Below the pieces are notes generated by a model, which ran no database searches, was not told where the DNA came from, and saw only the letters and a list, made by a program, of their open reading frames with translations. The position numbers and the translations under genes are program-made. From positions 496,001 through 560,000 of the forward strand of contig BCIG01000014.1 in the NCBI GenBank assembly GCA_001599915.1: a stretch of 64,000 bases of DNA, given 5' to 3'. The stretch comes from Symbiotaphrina buchneri. Its lineage: Eukaryota; Ascomycota; Symbiotaphrinales; Symbiotaphrinaceae. Positions 1 through 12,224 of the stretch are shown piece by piece; the first letter of the stretch is position 1, and each line of letters opens with the position of its first letter.

Positions 1-2089
1 ATTCTGTCAGCTGCATCTCTGCACGAAAGTGGACGCACAACGTACATGCGAGGAAAGAGCGGGGATTTCGAGAGACCTGGCGAAGCGGGAGAGTCTGTAT
101 ATGGGGAAAAGGCAGATTTGGGACCCTCGGGCGAGTGTATCAAAGGGGACTCCAACGCCATCACAGGTAGGTTAAAGTCTCCGTTGCAAGCATGAGAGGC
201 ACCAGAGCTCCGTTAGAGCATGACCTCGAGCCAGCAAAGCACCCGCTCGGAATCGAAATGCGCCTTGAGGCTCGTGACATTCGCTTGCAAGACAGAGCAG
301 CTGGAGTCGATTCCAGATCAGTCAGTACCGCAGGAAGCAGAGCAGAGGCGCGTCAATGGTGCAATGGAGGGTATGCGGAGCAATGAGCCAGCATCTTCCA
401 CAGTTTCCGTCGTCTTTCTAATGAGAAATCTGAGGCAACGGCCCAAAACAATTTCGTTCGGGAGCGATCCAGTCCCGTCTACGGCAATCCGCAAGATAGC
501 TGTGCCAGACGTTATACGGGCGGAGTAGAAGCTATACAAGTAGCCAACTGCTTGGGCCTTTCTCCGCCGCGATGGCCGCGAGCATAGACCGGAGCTCGAG
601 CTAGGCTCCAACTGCGCCGCTGAACGGCATGAGCTTGTGCTATGCTGTGGTATGTGGTGTGCGGTATATGCGTGGGGCCAGTGTGGATGACCGGGCTGAA
701 TTGGCCCCGAACAAGCTGATGGCTGCTCCGGCAGCTCTGAGGTTCGCCTGCTTGGCCCCGGCCCGCATAGAGGGTTCGAGTCGAGATCCGCAGCAGCATC
801 GCATCGGATTGGACGAGCCGTGGTGGTGAACATGGGCCTTGGACTCCTTAAGCGCCGGTGCTAAGCAGAAAGAAGGGGAAGAACATGGCCAACCCCCCTG
901 CACCCTTATTTCCATCCTCACTACGCTCCGTGCGTTGAGAGGAACCCACCTACAGGTCTCTTCTCGCTCAGCAGTTGTAGAATAAATTATACTGTCCAGT
1001 GAATTAAAAATACTTTGCAATTGAACAGAAAGATCGTGCATGAATATATCGTGCATTGTACAGGATGACCACGGCTCATAAGCCCCCAGAAGATACGGCT
1101 TCATACTTGTCGTACATTAAGGTACGGAGTAAAGTGTATAAGGTGCGGTACCTTATCTTAGCCTTCCGTCACCCGCTTTACCTCACTCAGCCTAAGGTAC
1201 GGAGTAAGGTAGATGGGCCCAGGGTCACGGTCCTACGGTAGCTGTCCATTATTATCATTTGCAAGCACTGTACCTTTCGAGCTTGACCTTGCCTACCTTA
1301 CCATTCGAACATGTATTGCCCGCAGAAACGCCGTCGCTGGCCCTCTCAGGTATGAATTGGAGTACAGGAAAGGTAAGGTGCGGAAGGTACACAGGCATTA
1401 CAAAGTACAGAGTCACCTGTACCTGCAATGACGAATTTGTATTCATACGAGTGGAGAGCAGCGCAGTATGCCTTCCACCAAACGGTACGCTACGTCGGGC
1501 ACACCACCTTAGGTACCTTAAGGGTAGGGCACCCTATATAACTCATGCAGAATACTATCTATGAGGAATACAATGGGGCTGCAGGACAAGGTAGCTCAGC
1601 ATTATGTGTGAAATGCAAAAGGGGGCTCAGCCGCTTCCGTGCGGCAGCGCGTCTGTTCATACATCACACCATTTGCGGAGCTCTCTAAAGGGCTTTGTAT
1701 TTCTTATAAGTACGACGTGTTCTCATATCATTCGATGGCGCGGCACAATGGTATAGCGGCACAGTGAACGCCTACCCACTCACAGAATACTGATGTACTA
1801 GCCCCTGGGCCCTCTCCAGAGAGCTAAGTTGCCGCGCGTAAATGGGAACAGGGCGGAGAAGAAAGGGTTTTCAATCTTCAACTATCGTATCTGTCGCTGA
1901 TGCAACACATAACCTCGAACACGACCATAACATTTCCTGGCAATGCAGTAGTTGTGCCGCACGGTTGCAGACCGGAGACCGTACATTGCGCCGTCCATTC
2001 TGGATCCTCGCACTCCCGAACGCCCGAAATGCTTGAGTTGCTAATACCCATGATCCCCCAAAAGCTCCAGAAAAGCATATGCGAACGTT
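1..2089. other. Left-edge region without a confident gene
   Basis: An open frame runs through about positions 3-170 and could be the end of a gene lying mostly outside the window, but no family is recognisable. The rest holds only short, compositionally random frames. Between 1115 and 1530 there are repeated AAGGTACGGAGTAA-like words and AAGGTACCTTAAGG palindromes of the kind found in other spacers of this window. I see no RNA gene here. Confidence 0.4.
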
Positions 2090-2490
2090 TCAGGGCAGTT
2101 GCTTGGTACGGTTCCGCTCGGCCGGATTGTAGCTGACGGGGTGGCACTATCAGCATCCTGGAAATCACTTAGGAATGTTGCAGCACAATGGACATACCGT
2201 AGCAATTTCTCGATCAGATCAACATGGGTCATGATCATGCGGCGGCAGCAGTAACGCTTGCAGCCTAGCTCGTCCATAGCATCCCTACTCTATTTGTTAG
2301 AACGTCGTTGTTGAGGGAGGAGGGAGTCATCAGCATTACCCGTCACTGACTCCTTCGTCCAGAAGCTTTAGGTACCTCTCCCAGAGATCACCGATGACCT
2401 GACGTACGATTTAGGTCAGGGCGGGGAAATCAAGAGCAGGAGGGCAGCACTCACCTTGCCACACGAGAAGCACCGAACCGGTATGATCAT
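2090..2490 (-). CDS. RPB10: RNA polymerases I/II/III subunit Rpb10 (ABC10-beta)
   Basis: Small zinc-binding subunit shared by RNA polymerases I, II and III, acting in the nucleus. The gene is split into four exons too short to stand out as open frames: 2490-2455, 2398-2340, 2284-2198 and 2132-2090, with introns of 56, 55 and 65 nt. The spliced product is 74 aa, close to the 70 aa of the yeast protein. It starts [15 protein letters not shown], with the first Cys pair CxxC, continues [20 protein letters not shown] and then [20 protein letters not shown], with the second Cys pair. It ends [14 protein letters not shown]. All splice sites are GT-AG and phases agree. The conserved sequence makes the identification nearly certain; expression was not testable. 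Confidence 0.96.
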
Positions 2491-2756
2491 CCTTGACACG
2501 AGACGGCTTCGATAGTATGGTATGATATTCTTTCTATTTCAGTGGCGGCGCAACGGAGGGAAATAATGGACGATGCACGATAGAAAATGTCTCGAGGTGG
2601 CCTTGATCAAAGGAAAAGTTGTCGATGCGGAAGTAACCGTGCGCATTATTCCTAAGCTGAGCCTTGCCATATTAGGCTAAGTGAAAACGATCCCGATAAC
2701 TTTTCTAGAGATTTTGTCTGCGAGATACCCAAGCCTTCTAAATCCCTACAAGAATA

Positions 2757-5700
2757 ATGAAGGCCGACGCTTCCCGTAAAGCCCCCGGCGCCATGGCTGA
2801 AGAGCCCAAATCGGATCGCAAGTCTGCTAGAAGAGTACTCGATGGGCACAGGAATGGCTCTACCAATACCAGCAATGGGACGTCCCTGCCAATCTCAAGC
2901 GCTCCGCTGCCGGACTCAACGCAGGCGGACAAGAATAAGGACAGGCTGGACCTTGACCTCGATGGTGATAATGCTGTGACAACAGTACTAAGTACGCAGG
3001 GGAATAAATCAAGGAACGTTGCGCAGCCAAAACGGGCGTCCTCTTCCGGGGACCGTAAACGGAAGCATGACGACCAGGACGACCGGAGCGCCCCAGCTCA
3101 GGATAGTTCCAAGCGACCAAAGAACAATCATGACGCGGGCCCAATAAAGCCTTCACCTACTGTGGATGACTCTGTTGGCAGCAGGAGAACCAAAACTGGC
3201 CGTAAAGATTCCGTCACTCAATTGGCCGCTCAGAGCGGTGCAGCACTTGAGCAATTCACACCCATGGACCCCAACATTTCTGCAAGCCTTGCAGCACCTG
3301 ATACAAAAGGGTGTATGGCGGCAAAGACGCGGGCAAAGAGAAGTGCTGGATCCAAGATTCAATGGAGCGTCTCCGCACCAGCTGGAGGTAGATTGCTCGC
3401 GACGAAGGCGCAATTCTCTTCGGATGAAAAGTAGATTCTCCCCCGCTTGATCGTCTGATATCTAAGGTCACTGCTTACACAAGCTTTTAGATACATTATT
3501 CTGGCTTACACAAACGGAGTCCGAGTTTATTCGACCTACAGCTCGCTACTGGTGAAATTCTTACCTGCTCCATCTCGTGATTCTCTTACGAGCTTTGCTG
3601 TGTCTCCTGCAGAGTCCAATATACTCTATGCGGCAAGCGCGCGGGGCTTGATACACAAATGGGACTGGGTGAACGGGATAAAGCTCGGACGATGGGACAT
3701 TGGCTCAGAAGTGTCTGGTCTCACCATTGGCCGCTCCGGCGTCGCTTCGGATTCGTATGACCTTGTCTACGTGACGGAGCGGAGAGGTAGAAAGTGGCGC
3801 ATTACGGTTTCGAGACTCATGGCCGGGCCGGAAAGATCCCAAACCGAGTCGAAAGTCATCTACGAGTCCAATTTTCGGATCTCATCCCTCCAAGTCGCGA
3901 TGAGTGGCAAAGTGGTGGTCTTTGCATCCGGTAAGCGGCTATGTATTGCTTCTACTACCAATATCGACAATCCTTCGATAAGTAAAATTCGCTATGTTTG
4001 TCGTGAGGTTGCCACCCCGGAATGGATAAGCTGTTTGGACCTGCGGCTTGGTGAGTTTGGTTTACACCGAGCTGGGAGCAAGAAATCGAACAAATCCGCA
4101 GCCGCCGACTCCAATTATTCCGTTGACATCGTCATCGGAGGAACCGAAGGCGGCATCTACCTGTACGAGAATCTTCTTGCGAAGCTTCTCCAGGCTGAGC
4201 AAGGAAGCCAAGTCCGTGAAGGGACACAGATCGCGCCGCGTAAGATACATTGGCATAGAGAAGCTGTTGGGAGTGTTGCATGGTCACATGATGGTACGGT
4301 ATATCTCCTGATCTAGACACAAATGGCTGATTGTTGATGCAGGTAATTATGTGATTTCTGGTGGTGCTGAGACTGTCCTCGTTATGTGGCAGTTGGAGAC
4401 GAGCAAACCGCAGTTCTTACCCCATCTCGGGGCGGCTGTAGAGGCCATAACAGTCTCGCCCAAAGGGACATCATATGCTGTCCGACTCGCTGATAATTCG
4501 GTGCTGGTATTGTCAACCAGTGAATTGACACCAACAGCAAATTTCCCAGGTATACGAGCAAGCTCGATGCTCCATACTGCAGAAGAAGGCCGCATGACCA
4601 CTGTTGATGATATGGAAGGTAGAAAAGGCAGCAGCTTCTCTTCACTCTTGAACCCTATCCCCTCCGTTGTCTCTCCAGCAGACCCGTCAAGGCTTCTTCT
4701 AGCGGTGCCTTCCTCACAACCCGGAGCCTCTCGGCCTGGCGTCCACGTTGGCTGTCCCTATTTACAGACATACGATATTCGGGCAGATCGACAAAGAGCT
4801 GTCCAAGCCCTGGCTCGAACGAATACGACCATTCTGAACATGGGGCCGGGCGCACATAAGATAGGCGAACCAATCGTTAGATTCCTCCAGATATCCCAGG
4901 ACGGGAAGTGGCTGGCTACCGTGGATGAGTGGGCACCTCCGTTAAAAGATCTCGTACTACTGGCCGTTGACAGCGAAGGCCTGGAGGAGGAACAGGCGCG
5001 AAAGCGCGAAGTCTACTTGAAATTCTGGTCTTGGGACTCCATTAATCAGCAATGGGAGTTGGTTGCCAGAGTTGACGGGCCACATGGCAGTGGCCGCGTC
5101 TTGGATCTGGCGGTAGACCCTGTGAGCTCCTGCTTCGCAACCTTAGGTCAAGACGCTACGGTGAAGTGTTGGAGCCCGGTTACGAGATATCGAGATGATG
5201 TGGCTGTTAAGGGTCAAGATGCAGTCGCTTTGACAACTTGGGCCTGCAAGCGCTCGGTCTCTCTTCATCGAGAAGGGGAAGCACGTATCCCAAGTGCCGC
5301 AACATTGTCTGGTCAAGGGCATGAGTTCGGGTGTCTCAGCTATGCACCGGATGGATCCGTCCTTGTGGCTGCCCTTGAAGAGGAAGAACGCTTAGTTCAT
5401 CTCATCGATCCTCTATCTGGAACCATTACTCTCTCGTGGGATGGTATGTACAACGGTGGCCTGGTATCTCTGGCAATAATGGACCGATATTTAATCATCC
5501 TCTCGGAGGATCTGATTTTGTGGGACTTGGTCCAGGGTACACTACATTTTGGGCTTTCGCTTGGAATGGCCGATCCGAGCATAACGTCCGGGATGGTACT
5601 GCCTCGTCTTGCTGTCAATCATGATAACGGGACGTTTGCAGTGGCAGTATCTTTAGGTCCCAAAGAGAAGCATCCCAGCGGTGGTTTTGAGCGTATAACA

Positions 5701-6162
5701 CAGATACGTTCACAGTTGGTCATTTTCGAGGCGTCGAGTCCGTCCCCCGTGTTCAGCACTACAATATCTCATCCCGTGTTGGCATTGCACGCAGTACCCG
5801 GTTCTCCAAGCTATATCACGCTCGACGGTGCTGCTGAGATTCAAGTTTTGACGCCTAAAGGTGCCAAGCTTTTCCCACTTCTCGGACAAGATGTAGAAGT
5901 CGAAACTTCCGATGCGCAGCTCGGGGAAGCCCAAGAGGACGGCGATTCCATGCTGATGAAGACCGACAGCGTCCTTGGGGGGGAGTCAGTACTGTCGGCC
6001 CCGATTCAGCCGGGACCGGTGAACGATCTGGATGACAGACCCATCGTACGGTCTCAGCAGCTGTCGGACATTTTCGACGTTGGGCCTTCTTTTGCTCTCC
6101 CTTCTGTGACCGAGTTGTTTGAACAGGTCATTGGTCTCTTTGCGGCCAAGCCAGCGCCTTGA
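2757..6162 (+). CDS. WD40 protein, Utp17/Nan1 (WDR75) type, small-subunit processome
   Basis: Three exons, 2757-3430, 3491-4293 and 4343-6162 (introns of 60 and 49 nt), give about 1098 aa. The first ~190 residues are a charged, low-complexity Lys/Ser/Asp-rich extension with nuclear-localisation-like KRKHD and KRPK clusters. From about residue 200 the WD40 part begins (QWSVSAPAGGRLL, then YIILAYTNGVRVYSTYSSLL and VGSVAWSHDGNYVISGGAET). Joining across both introns restores the sequence typical of Utp17/Nan1, a subunit of the t-UTP subcomplex that supports rDNA transcription and early 18S pre-rRNA processing in the nucleolus. The acidic C-terminal tail ends FAAKPAP. The start is the first ATG of the frame; a shorter start at the internal GAMAEEPK methionine is possible. 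Confidence 0.85.
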
Positions 6163-6654
6163 GCAGATTCTAAGATGTGATGTGGGCATACTTTACAATT
6201 TTCTGAAGAGCAGTTCAGCGATGCCCGCCAGCGTGTCATCATGAGCGGGGCCGCTTCGCCTCGGGAGTTTCTTACGGCTGTAATTAAGGTATCCTGCAAA
6301 GGGTCCTTCAGTTTAATTCTATCATACCTCTGCTGTGTCCAGCAAGCCGAGACCGCTATTTTCCTCCGTACCGTAAACCCAATGTCCCGATCGACGTACC
6401 TTCGATAAGACTTCGATAAGATCAGTTTCTGGCGAGCGTTGCCATGTCCTGGATCTACGGTGTACCGTATCTTATCTTATCTTATCGACAATTCAAGGGC
6501 TTAGTGCCGTATGTGGGGTCCACTTGTGACCGATAACGCCATTGAACGCCAAGCCGACTGTGTCACTATGCTCGCCGGGTCTTTGTGCTGTGACAGCCCA
6601 GTGTTTCGATGACCCTGTTTACAGAGATATAGGCTTGCAGCTGTCGCTATCACT
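6163..6654. other. Intergenic spacer between the WD40 gene and the dioxygenase
   Basis: No coding signal. It holds the terminator side of the WD40 gene and the promoter of the dioxygenase, including five GATA hexamers listed separately. Confidence 0.6.
6404..6486. promoter_or_regulatory. Cluster of five GATAAG sites
   Basis: GATAAG occurs at 6404 and 6415 on the plus strand, and CTTATC (its complement) three times in overlapping register at 6471, 6476 and 6481. These lie 170-250 bp upstream of the dioxygenase ATG. The hexamer is the core bound by fungal GATA factors (AreA/NIT2, SreA, white-collar types). The clustering and the opposed orientations suggest a real regulatory array; which factor binds is unknown. 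Confidence 0.5.
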
Positions 6655-8064
6655 ATGACGACGTTCAACTCAGTTCCTATCCTGGATTTGTCCCTTGCGC
6701 GGAAGCCCGAGACTAAGTTGACATTACTGGAAGAGCTCAAGCACGCGTTGCTGGAGGTTGGCTTCCTGTACATAAAAAATTATGGCATCGAAGATGCCCT
6801 AATCCAGAAGGTGATTGACGAGGGCAAGGCCTTCTTCGATCTGCCCCTGGAGGAGAAATTAAAGATAGAGATGAAAAACGGTACGTCCCTCAGCTATCAT
6901 CCTACAGCTTGGAGGTTGACTGAATGGCAGCACCAAGTTTCCTAGGCTACTCGCGGCTAGGTATGGAGATGTATGGGCACCCTATACTCTCTTGTTTCTT
7001 TATACCCTACTCGTAGTTTTTGATTTTGTTTTTTGTTTGTGGTTTTGCCAGCAGCAATCGCATGTTCTATTGCTTACAGCGGCCCTTTACTGCAGTACGA
7101 GGTTCGCGACAGACTGGCGGGAACAAATCGATCTTTCCACTCCACATCCTTCGAGGAGGGCTTACGAGCCTTTGTATTACAATCTGAAAGGGCCAAATCA
7201 GTGGCCGTCGGCCGTACTGCTGCCCAACTTCCGTGCTGTCTATGAAGAGTACATGCAACGCATGGGCGATGTCAGCATGTTTTTCACTTCGTTAATTGCC
7301 GAAGCTATTGGTCTTCCTCCGGATGCCTTTGACCGGTTTTTTGATCAGGATCAACAGCACAAGCTCAAAATTGTAAAATATCCGGATCTTGCAGAGCTAG
7401 GGGTGAAGGGGCAGAGCGGACAGGGAGTTGGACCGCACAAGGACTCCATGCTCACCAGCTATCTGTTACAGGCCAGCGATCATCGGGGATTGCAGGTGCA
7501 AAACATGGGGGGACAGTGGATAGATTGCCCACCCATCCCAGGGACACTGGTCGTCGCCATCGGTCAAGGTATGGAAGCGTTGACGGAGGGTGTCGCAGCT
7601 TCAACAACACACAGGGTTCTAAGTCCAGAACCCGGAAGTGGTGCCAGATATTCAATACCTTTCTTTCAAGGGGTGAGTTATGATGCCACGTTTGAGAGTA
7701 TGAACGTCCCAGAGGCTGTCTTGAAGTTAAAGAAGGAGCTCGTGGAACGGAGTGGAGGCAGGCATGATGATGTGGAATTTACCTTTGTAAAGGGAAAGTG
7801 GGCTAATTTGGGTGAAGCAACACTCATGAATAGGATCAAAAGCCATCAGGATGTTGGAGAGCGATGGGTAAGAACCGGGCTGTCCCACGGAGGTGCCGCA
7901 GGGTATCAATATCGGGGTTTACTGATGGCATCTAGTATCCGGAACTGCTGGCAAAGATCAAAGAAGGACAGGCACGGGAAAGGGGCGGGTCCAAGGCAGG
8001 TGAGGGATCTTTGTCAGACCGATTTCAGGGAGTAGACAGCACGAAATATGCCGTGGCGGTGTGA
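6655..8064 (+). CDS. 2-oxoglutarate/Fe(II)-dependent dioxygenase (isopenicillin-N-synthase-like fold)
   Basis: Four exons (6655-6880, 6931-6970, 7096-7867, 7936-8064) give 388 aa. The N-terminal DIOX_N segment (VPILDLSLA, LLEVGFLYIKNYGI) is followed by the spliced NAPSFLGYSRLGMEITRF. In the C-terminal jelly roll the iron ligands are visible as HxD in GVGPHKDSM (near residue 203) and the distal His in STTHRVLSP (near 260), with the co-substrate Arg in RYSIPFF (near 273). All catalytic residues are present, so the enzyme should be active. The substrate cannot be told: the family oxidises amino acids, alkaloids, gibberellins and small metabolites. No biosynthetic partner lies next to it. The upstream GATA cluster hints at nitrogen, iron or light control. 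Confidence 0.9.
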
Positions 8065-9977
8065 GCGCATCAACGTGGCGCCGGAGCAGGCAGAGTAGGC
8101 GATGCTATCTGCTGCACTGGAAAATAACAACCTTCTCGTGGTCAACAGCATGGAACCCTCGCGCATTTGGCCAGTTCCGGAGGGTGTACGGCGAATAGCA
8201 CTCGGCGTTGCAAATGCAGATGCACAAGGCAAAATACAATTGGACAACCGCTGGAAACTGCTAAGGAGATGCGTCTACCGGCCGGCCGCCTTTGAGGCAT
8301 GATTGGGGAAAATGACAACAAGGGTATCCATCCCATGAGCCACCTCGCGTCGCCCACGGATTCCCGTCTAGCTCCGTACTGGTGGTGATTATCCCAGTCG
8401 CGGAATTGACTACCGTAAGGTACATACTCGCTCGACCTGCCTGTTCTTGCTTGCATTTCCCTCTTCCGGACTCATGGAAGGGTACGAGACGACGGCCGGG
8501 AACAGCGCAGTCCAATTGTGCACACACCTTTAGCTTAAGGTAGCTTAAATATCGCCTATGCTAAAGTTGCCTCCCATTCAACACAGCCAGGGAGCGATTA
8601 CTAAGGTAGCGTTCAAGGGTTCAATGGTTCCCTCCTCGCCTCTCTTCCCGGCTTGGCACGCAACGCGGAGGTCGGCCGGTTCCTGGCCCGTGCAATAAAG
8701 CTTAACTGCCGCAGCCCGTTGCAGTGGTAACTTCCATTTCCTTGCCATGAGGTGGTCTACCAATAGTCTCGTCTGTAGTAACAGTATGAAGATCCTGGCT
8801 TTTAGAGAAAGGGAAATTCGTCTCCTGAGAAGGAAAATGATGAGCAACAAAAACATCAAGACTGACAGGTAAGGTACCTAAGAATTAGAAGCCTTAGGGA
8901 AGAAGTAGGCCAGGTCCCGCAGGTAAGGTAAGGTACCTAAGGTAAGGTCGCTTACTTGAATCCATTCTTACCATCCATGTGGGCTACCCCGCTTAGTACG
9001 GAGTAAGTAATGCCGGGCCCCGTCAGCACTAAGGTACAGAGTACCTAACTGTAATTGGGCATATGTATTCGTAGCTGTTCATAGAGAAGGTAAGGTAAGG
9101 TAAGGTACCTTAAGCAAAACCACAAAATGATACTCCCTAGTGCTTACGTAAGGTACCTTACCTTACCTCTTACTTACCTTACTCCCACCTACTGGGACCG
9201 AGATCATCGCCCTTTGCTGCGAATATGAAGTTGCGCTAATTCACAAATGCGGACCGTCTTCCACCGTTCTTCTGCCGCTGACCTACCCAATCTTACCTGA
9301 CCGGAGCTCAATGATCATTTCTACTTCGTAGCTACCTCGTAGGTACCAAGGACAGGACGGTGATAGAAGCGGAGCAGGATAGACAGGATCGGCAGCGCGA
9401 GAGGCGAAAGATGATGATAGTAATGTATGATTATGATCATGGAAATACATATTTGAGGATTCTCCAGCTCTCTCCATTCATCGGGCCTTGAAGCGAAGAA
9501 AGTCGAGACTCTCACACCTTGGGCCTCCGGGATCGGTATCATATCTCGCCTTCCTCAATAACAACACTGAACCCACCTGTCCGCGCTTTTTCCCGTCATA
9601 GTTATTCCCTTGCCTTCCAGGCTTTTATCCTGCCCCGGCTAAGCATCGTTGCTTTGCCAGCAGAGGTGTTATATCGCTGAACGCTCTTCCCACCCTCGAT
9701 AGAGTGGGCTCGGCCGCATGTTTTACTGATTAGTGAACCTCACCATTTTCCATTTCCAATCCGGAACCTGCCTCGGCGCGCCCCTCCCCGCGCATACACG
9801 CAGACGGAGACGCACACGAACGCATACACAAACCTCCCTGGCACTTCGCGCTGCGTCTTCTCGTCAGAATTGAAGGGCAGAGGCTTGTTTCCATGACCCA
9901 CATATGAAACCCTCAACTAAGTTCCCTAGATTCCGAGCATTCCCCGCACTGCCGGCCTGCTCATAACTGGCTGAATT
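8065..9977. other. Long intergenic spacer, promoter side of the bZIP gene
   Basis: No coding sequence recognised. The centre is filled with AAGGTA/TACCTT words (separate entry). The last 400 bp before the bZIP start is rich in C/T and contains CA-rich runs, as expected for a fungal 5' leader. Confidence 0.5.
8870..9200. repeat. AAGGTA/TACCTT motif island
   Basis: The word AAGGTA and its complement TACCTT recur here in direct runs (8923-8950, 9088-9115) and in inverted order around GGTACC (9148-9180), so the strand could fold into hairpins. A TACGGAGTA copy sits at 8997-9005. The same words recur in other spacers of the window (1115-1530, 17196-17215, 20590-20640, 21664-21690, 23250-23640, 53025-53060, 58355-58372) and are absent from the coding exons I examined. 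It looks like a dispersed low-complexity repeat rather than a binding site of one gene. Confidence 0.7.
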
Positions 9978-12224
9978 ATGGCTGCTACTGGGGCGTTGAC
10001 TGCATTCGGGGCATTGATGAACGGTAGTGACGGGAACCAAGAGGATACGGCGGCCGTAGCATCTCCCGCGCAATGGGACTATAACACATCTACTTTTCAG
10101 ACCGCTGCACTAGAGGCTCTCTTGCAACCGCCTTCGAACCCGCACGATGGCACCATTCCTCCCACTTCCAGATCTTATATGAGACGTCTGCACATCAAGA
10201 CTCTAGGGCAGCAGGATAGTGTCGACGACGTCATCATGGATACTTTGTCCGCCCGAACCCAAGACGACAGCACAGAGAAAAGGGGCACTAGGAGAACGAG
10301 CAAGCGGAACGCAAATAAAGAAGAACAAGAAGATAGTCGTGCTGCGCTCGTAGAAGACTCGACCAGGGCGGCAATGGAACTGGATTCGACTTCCACTCAG
10401 GACATTGAGGGGAGTGGAGAGGCAGGAACCAGGCGTAACAAGAAGTCTAAAACAGCTAGTCGCAGCGGAAGCCATGAAGATCTGTCTAAGAAACAGAGGG
10501 GCAGGCCACGCCTTGATACGCGGGATGAGACCACCGCCGATGTATGATAAGTGACGACCTTATGCACCTCTGTGCTCGATGTGCTGACCAGGACTTAGAG
10601 ACGGAGGACGCAGATAAGGTTGGCGCAGCGAGCTTACCGCCTTCGTAAGGAGACCACAATCTCATCCCTCAAGCAGAGGGTGTCCAACCTGGAGGCCATC
10701 ATTGATGAAATGAACAACGCCTTTGCAAGGTTCAACAGCAATGCCCTAGGGTCTGGTATCGCTCAGCTGGGACCTGAACTGGCACAGGAACTACAAGCCA
10801 CAAGTGAACGGTTCCTGACTCTCACGCGAAATGCAAACCCGCCTTTTCAGCATGAGGACGAACAAGGAGACTCGCCGGGTCTCGATCAGGAAAGTGGTGC
10901 AGAGGATGCCTTGGGTCGACTGGTGCAGGGTAGGATGGGTGAACCTGGGGCAGAGGTATCCGGAGGGACCCGGGATATTGCCCCCTGGGGTTATCAAATC
11001 TCATATGAGCAGGCGGAGGACATATCACAGCAGCTCATGGACCCGCGCTTCACAACAAACGCCAGCGACGCAACCAATCTAGAGGATCGGCCAGCCGGAT
11101 ACGGCCCGACGGACCTTCAGCAGTTTCGTGCAATTGTTCCCCCACTGGCCGACTTCGGCAATCTTCTTCAACTTCCAAAACAGATCAGCCCGAAACAAAA
11201 ATTCACATATAGCATAGAAGAGACCACTTTCGCCAGACGACTGCATCGGGCCGCCCTGGAAAGGGGGTATCATCTATTATCGGAACCTCAGGTCCACGGA
11301 CCGGAGATCGCCCGGGTCTTCAAATTTTCCCTTGGCTATAGCAGCCTGGATCAGATTCGTGATGCCTTACAAAAGGCTCTGTACCACACCAATACCGAGA
11401 GCTTAGAGGTGCATCGCCCAGGGGACGTTCAAAGCTCGGTAATGCAAGGCGACGGCAGTAATACACATGGTCGTGTGGAATATGGGTCGATTGCTGCATC
11501 CACCGTTCCCGACATACTCAATGCTCGGTCAGTTGCTCCCATCGCGCTAGGGCGCGTCGATGAGGTGCAGGAGATAGGCGTAACAGCTGAAATGCTGGCC
11601 AGTGACGACTCCCAGTACGACTGCGAGTGGTTCGATGCATACGACGTGGACGGTTACCTGCGAGGCAAGGGGCTCCACATCGAGCCCCAGGCATCCTTCG
11701 TGGAGTACGAGTTATCGGAAGCATCAGCCTCATCTCTACCCTCAAGCCCGTTGACCAGGGGCAGCACGAATCCAGCAACCAGCTACCCGACGACTCCACA
11801 GACAGCAGACCTATATCGCGAATTTCCTGATCCAACCGAGTTCCCTTTTCCGGACATGGATACGCGCGAGTGGCACTCGCTGACGCCTATTGCATCAAGT
11901 GCGGGGGACAAAAGCTTCAATTTCGACGAGGAGCACACCCCGATCCCGGTGCGAGCCGATACTCCGGCGTCAAATCCCCCCGAGATTCCGTATAGCATCG
12001 ATCCAGCCGGCGTGACGCGCCATTCCTCTGGAAAAAGACTCGTGTCTCTTAACGTCATCAAGTTTGTAGATGGTATGTCTCTTGCCATGGGCCCCGGTTA
12101 TGATGCTCATGCTGACCTCGAGACGGCAGAGGTCATCAGACAGGGGGTTTGTCTAGGTCGATCTCCGGGCTTCCGCCGTTCGGACGTGGACATGGCGTTA
12201 AGGTTGGCATCACAGGTGTTTTAG
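9978..12224 (+). CDS. bZIP transcription factor
   Basis: Three exons, 9978-10541, 10599-12072 and 12130-12224, give 710 aa. The first intron (57 nt) interrupts the basic region: splicing joins RGRPRLDTRDETTAD to RRRTQIRLAQRAYRLRKE, followed by the heptads of a leucine zipper (TISSLKQRVSNLEAIIDEMN). The basic region resembles the Yap/Pap1-like fungal bZIP class, with QxxxAQRAYR in place of NxxAQxxFR. Upstream lie a serine/acidic-rich stretch and the basic cluster TRRNKKSK; the C-terminal half ends in a conserved-looking GVCLGRSPGFRRSDVD motif. The second intron is 57 nt and has no in-frame stop, so an unspliced form would add 19 residues. It is a nuclear DNA-binding regulator; the target genes are unknown. 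Confidence 0.88.

Noticed and set aside
318-833. 171-codon minus-strand frame near the left edge
   Set aside because: Composition is random and Cys/Ser/Arg-rich; no domain, and overlapping frames on both strands are equally long.
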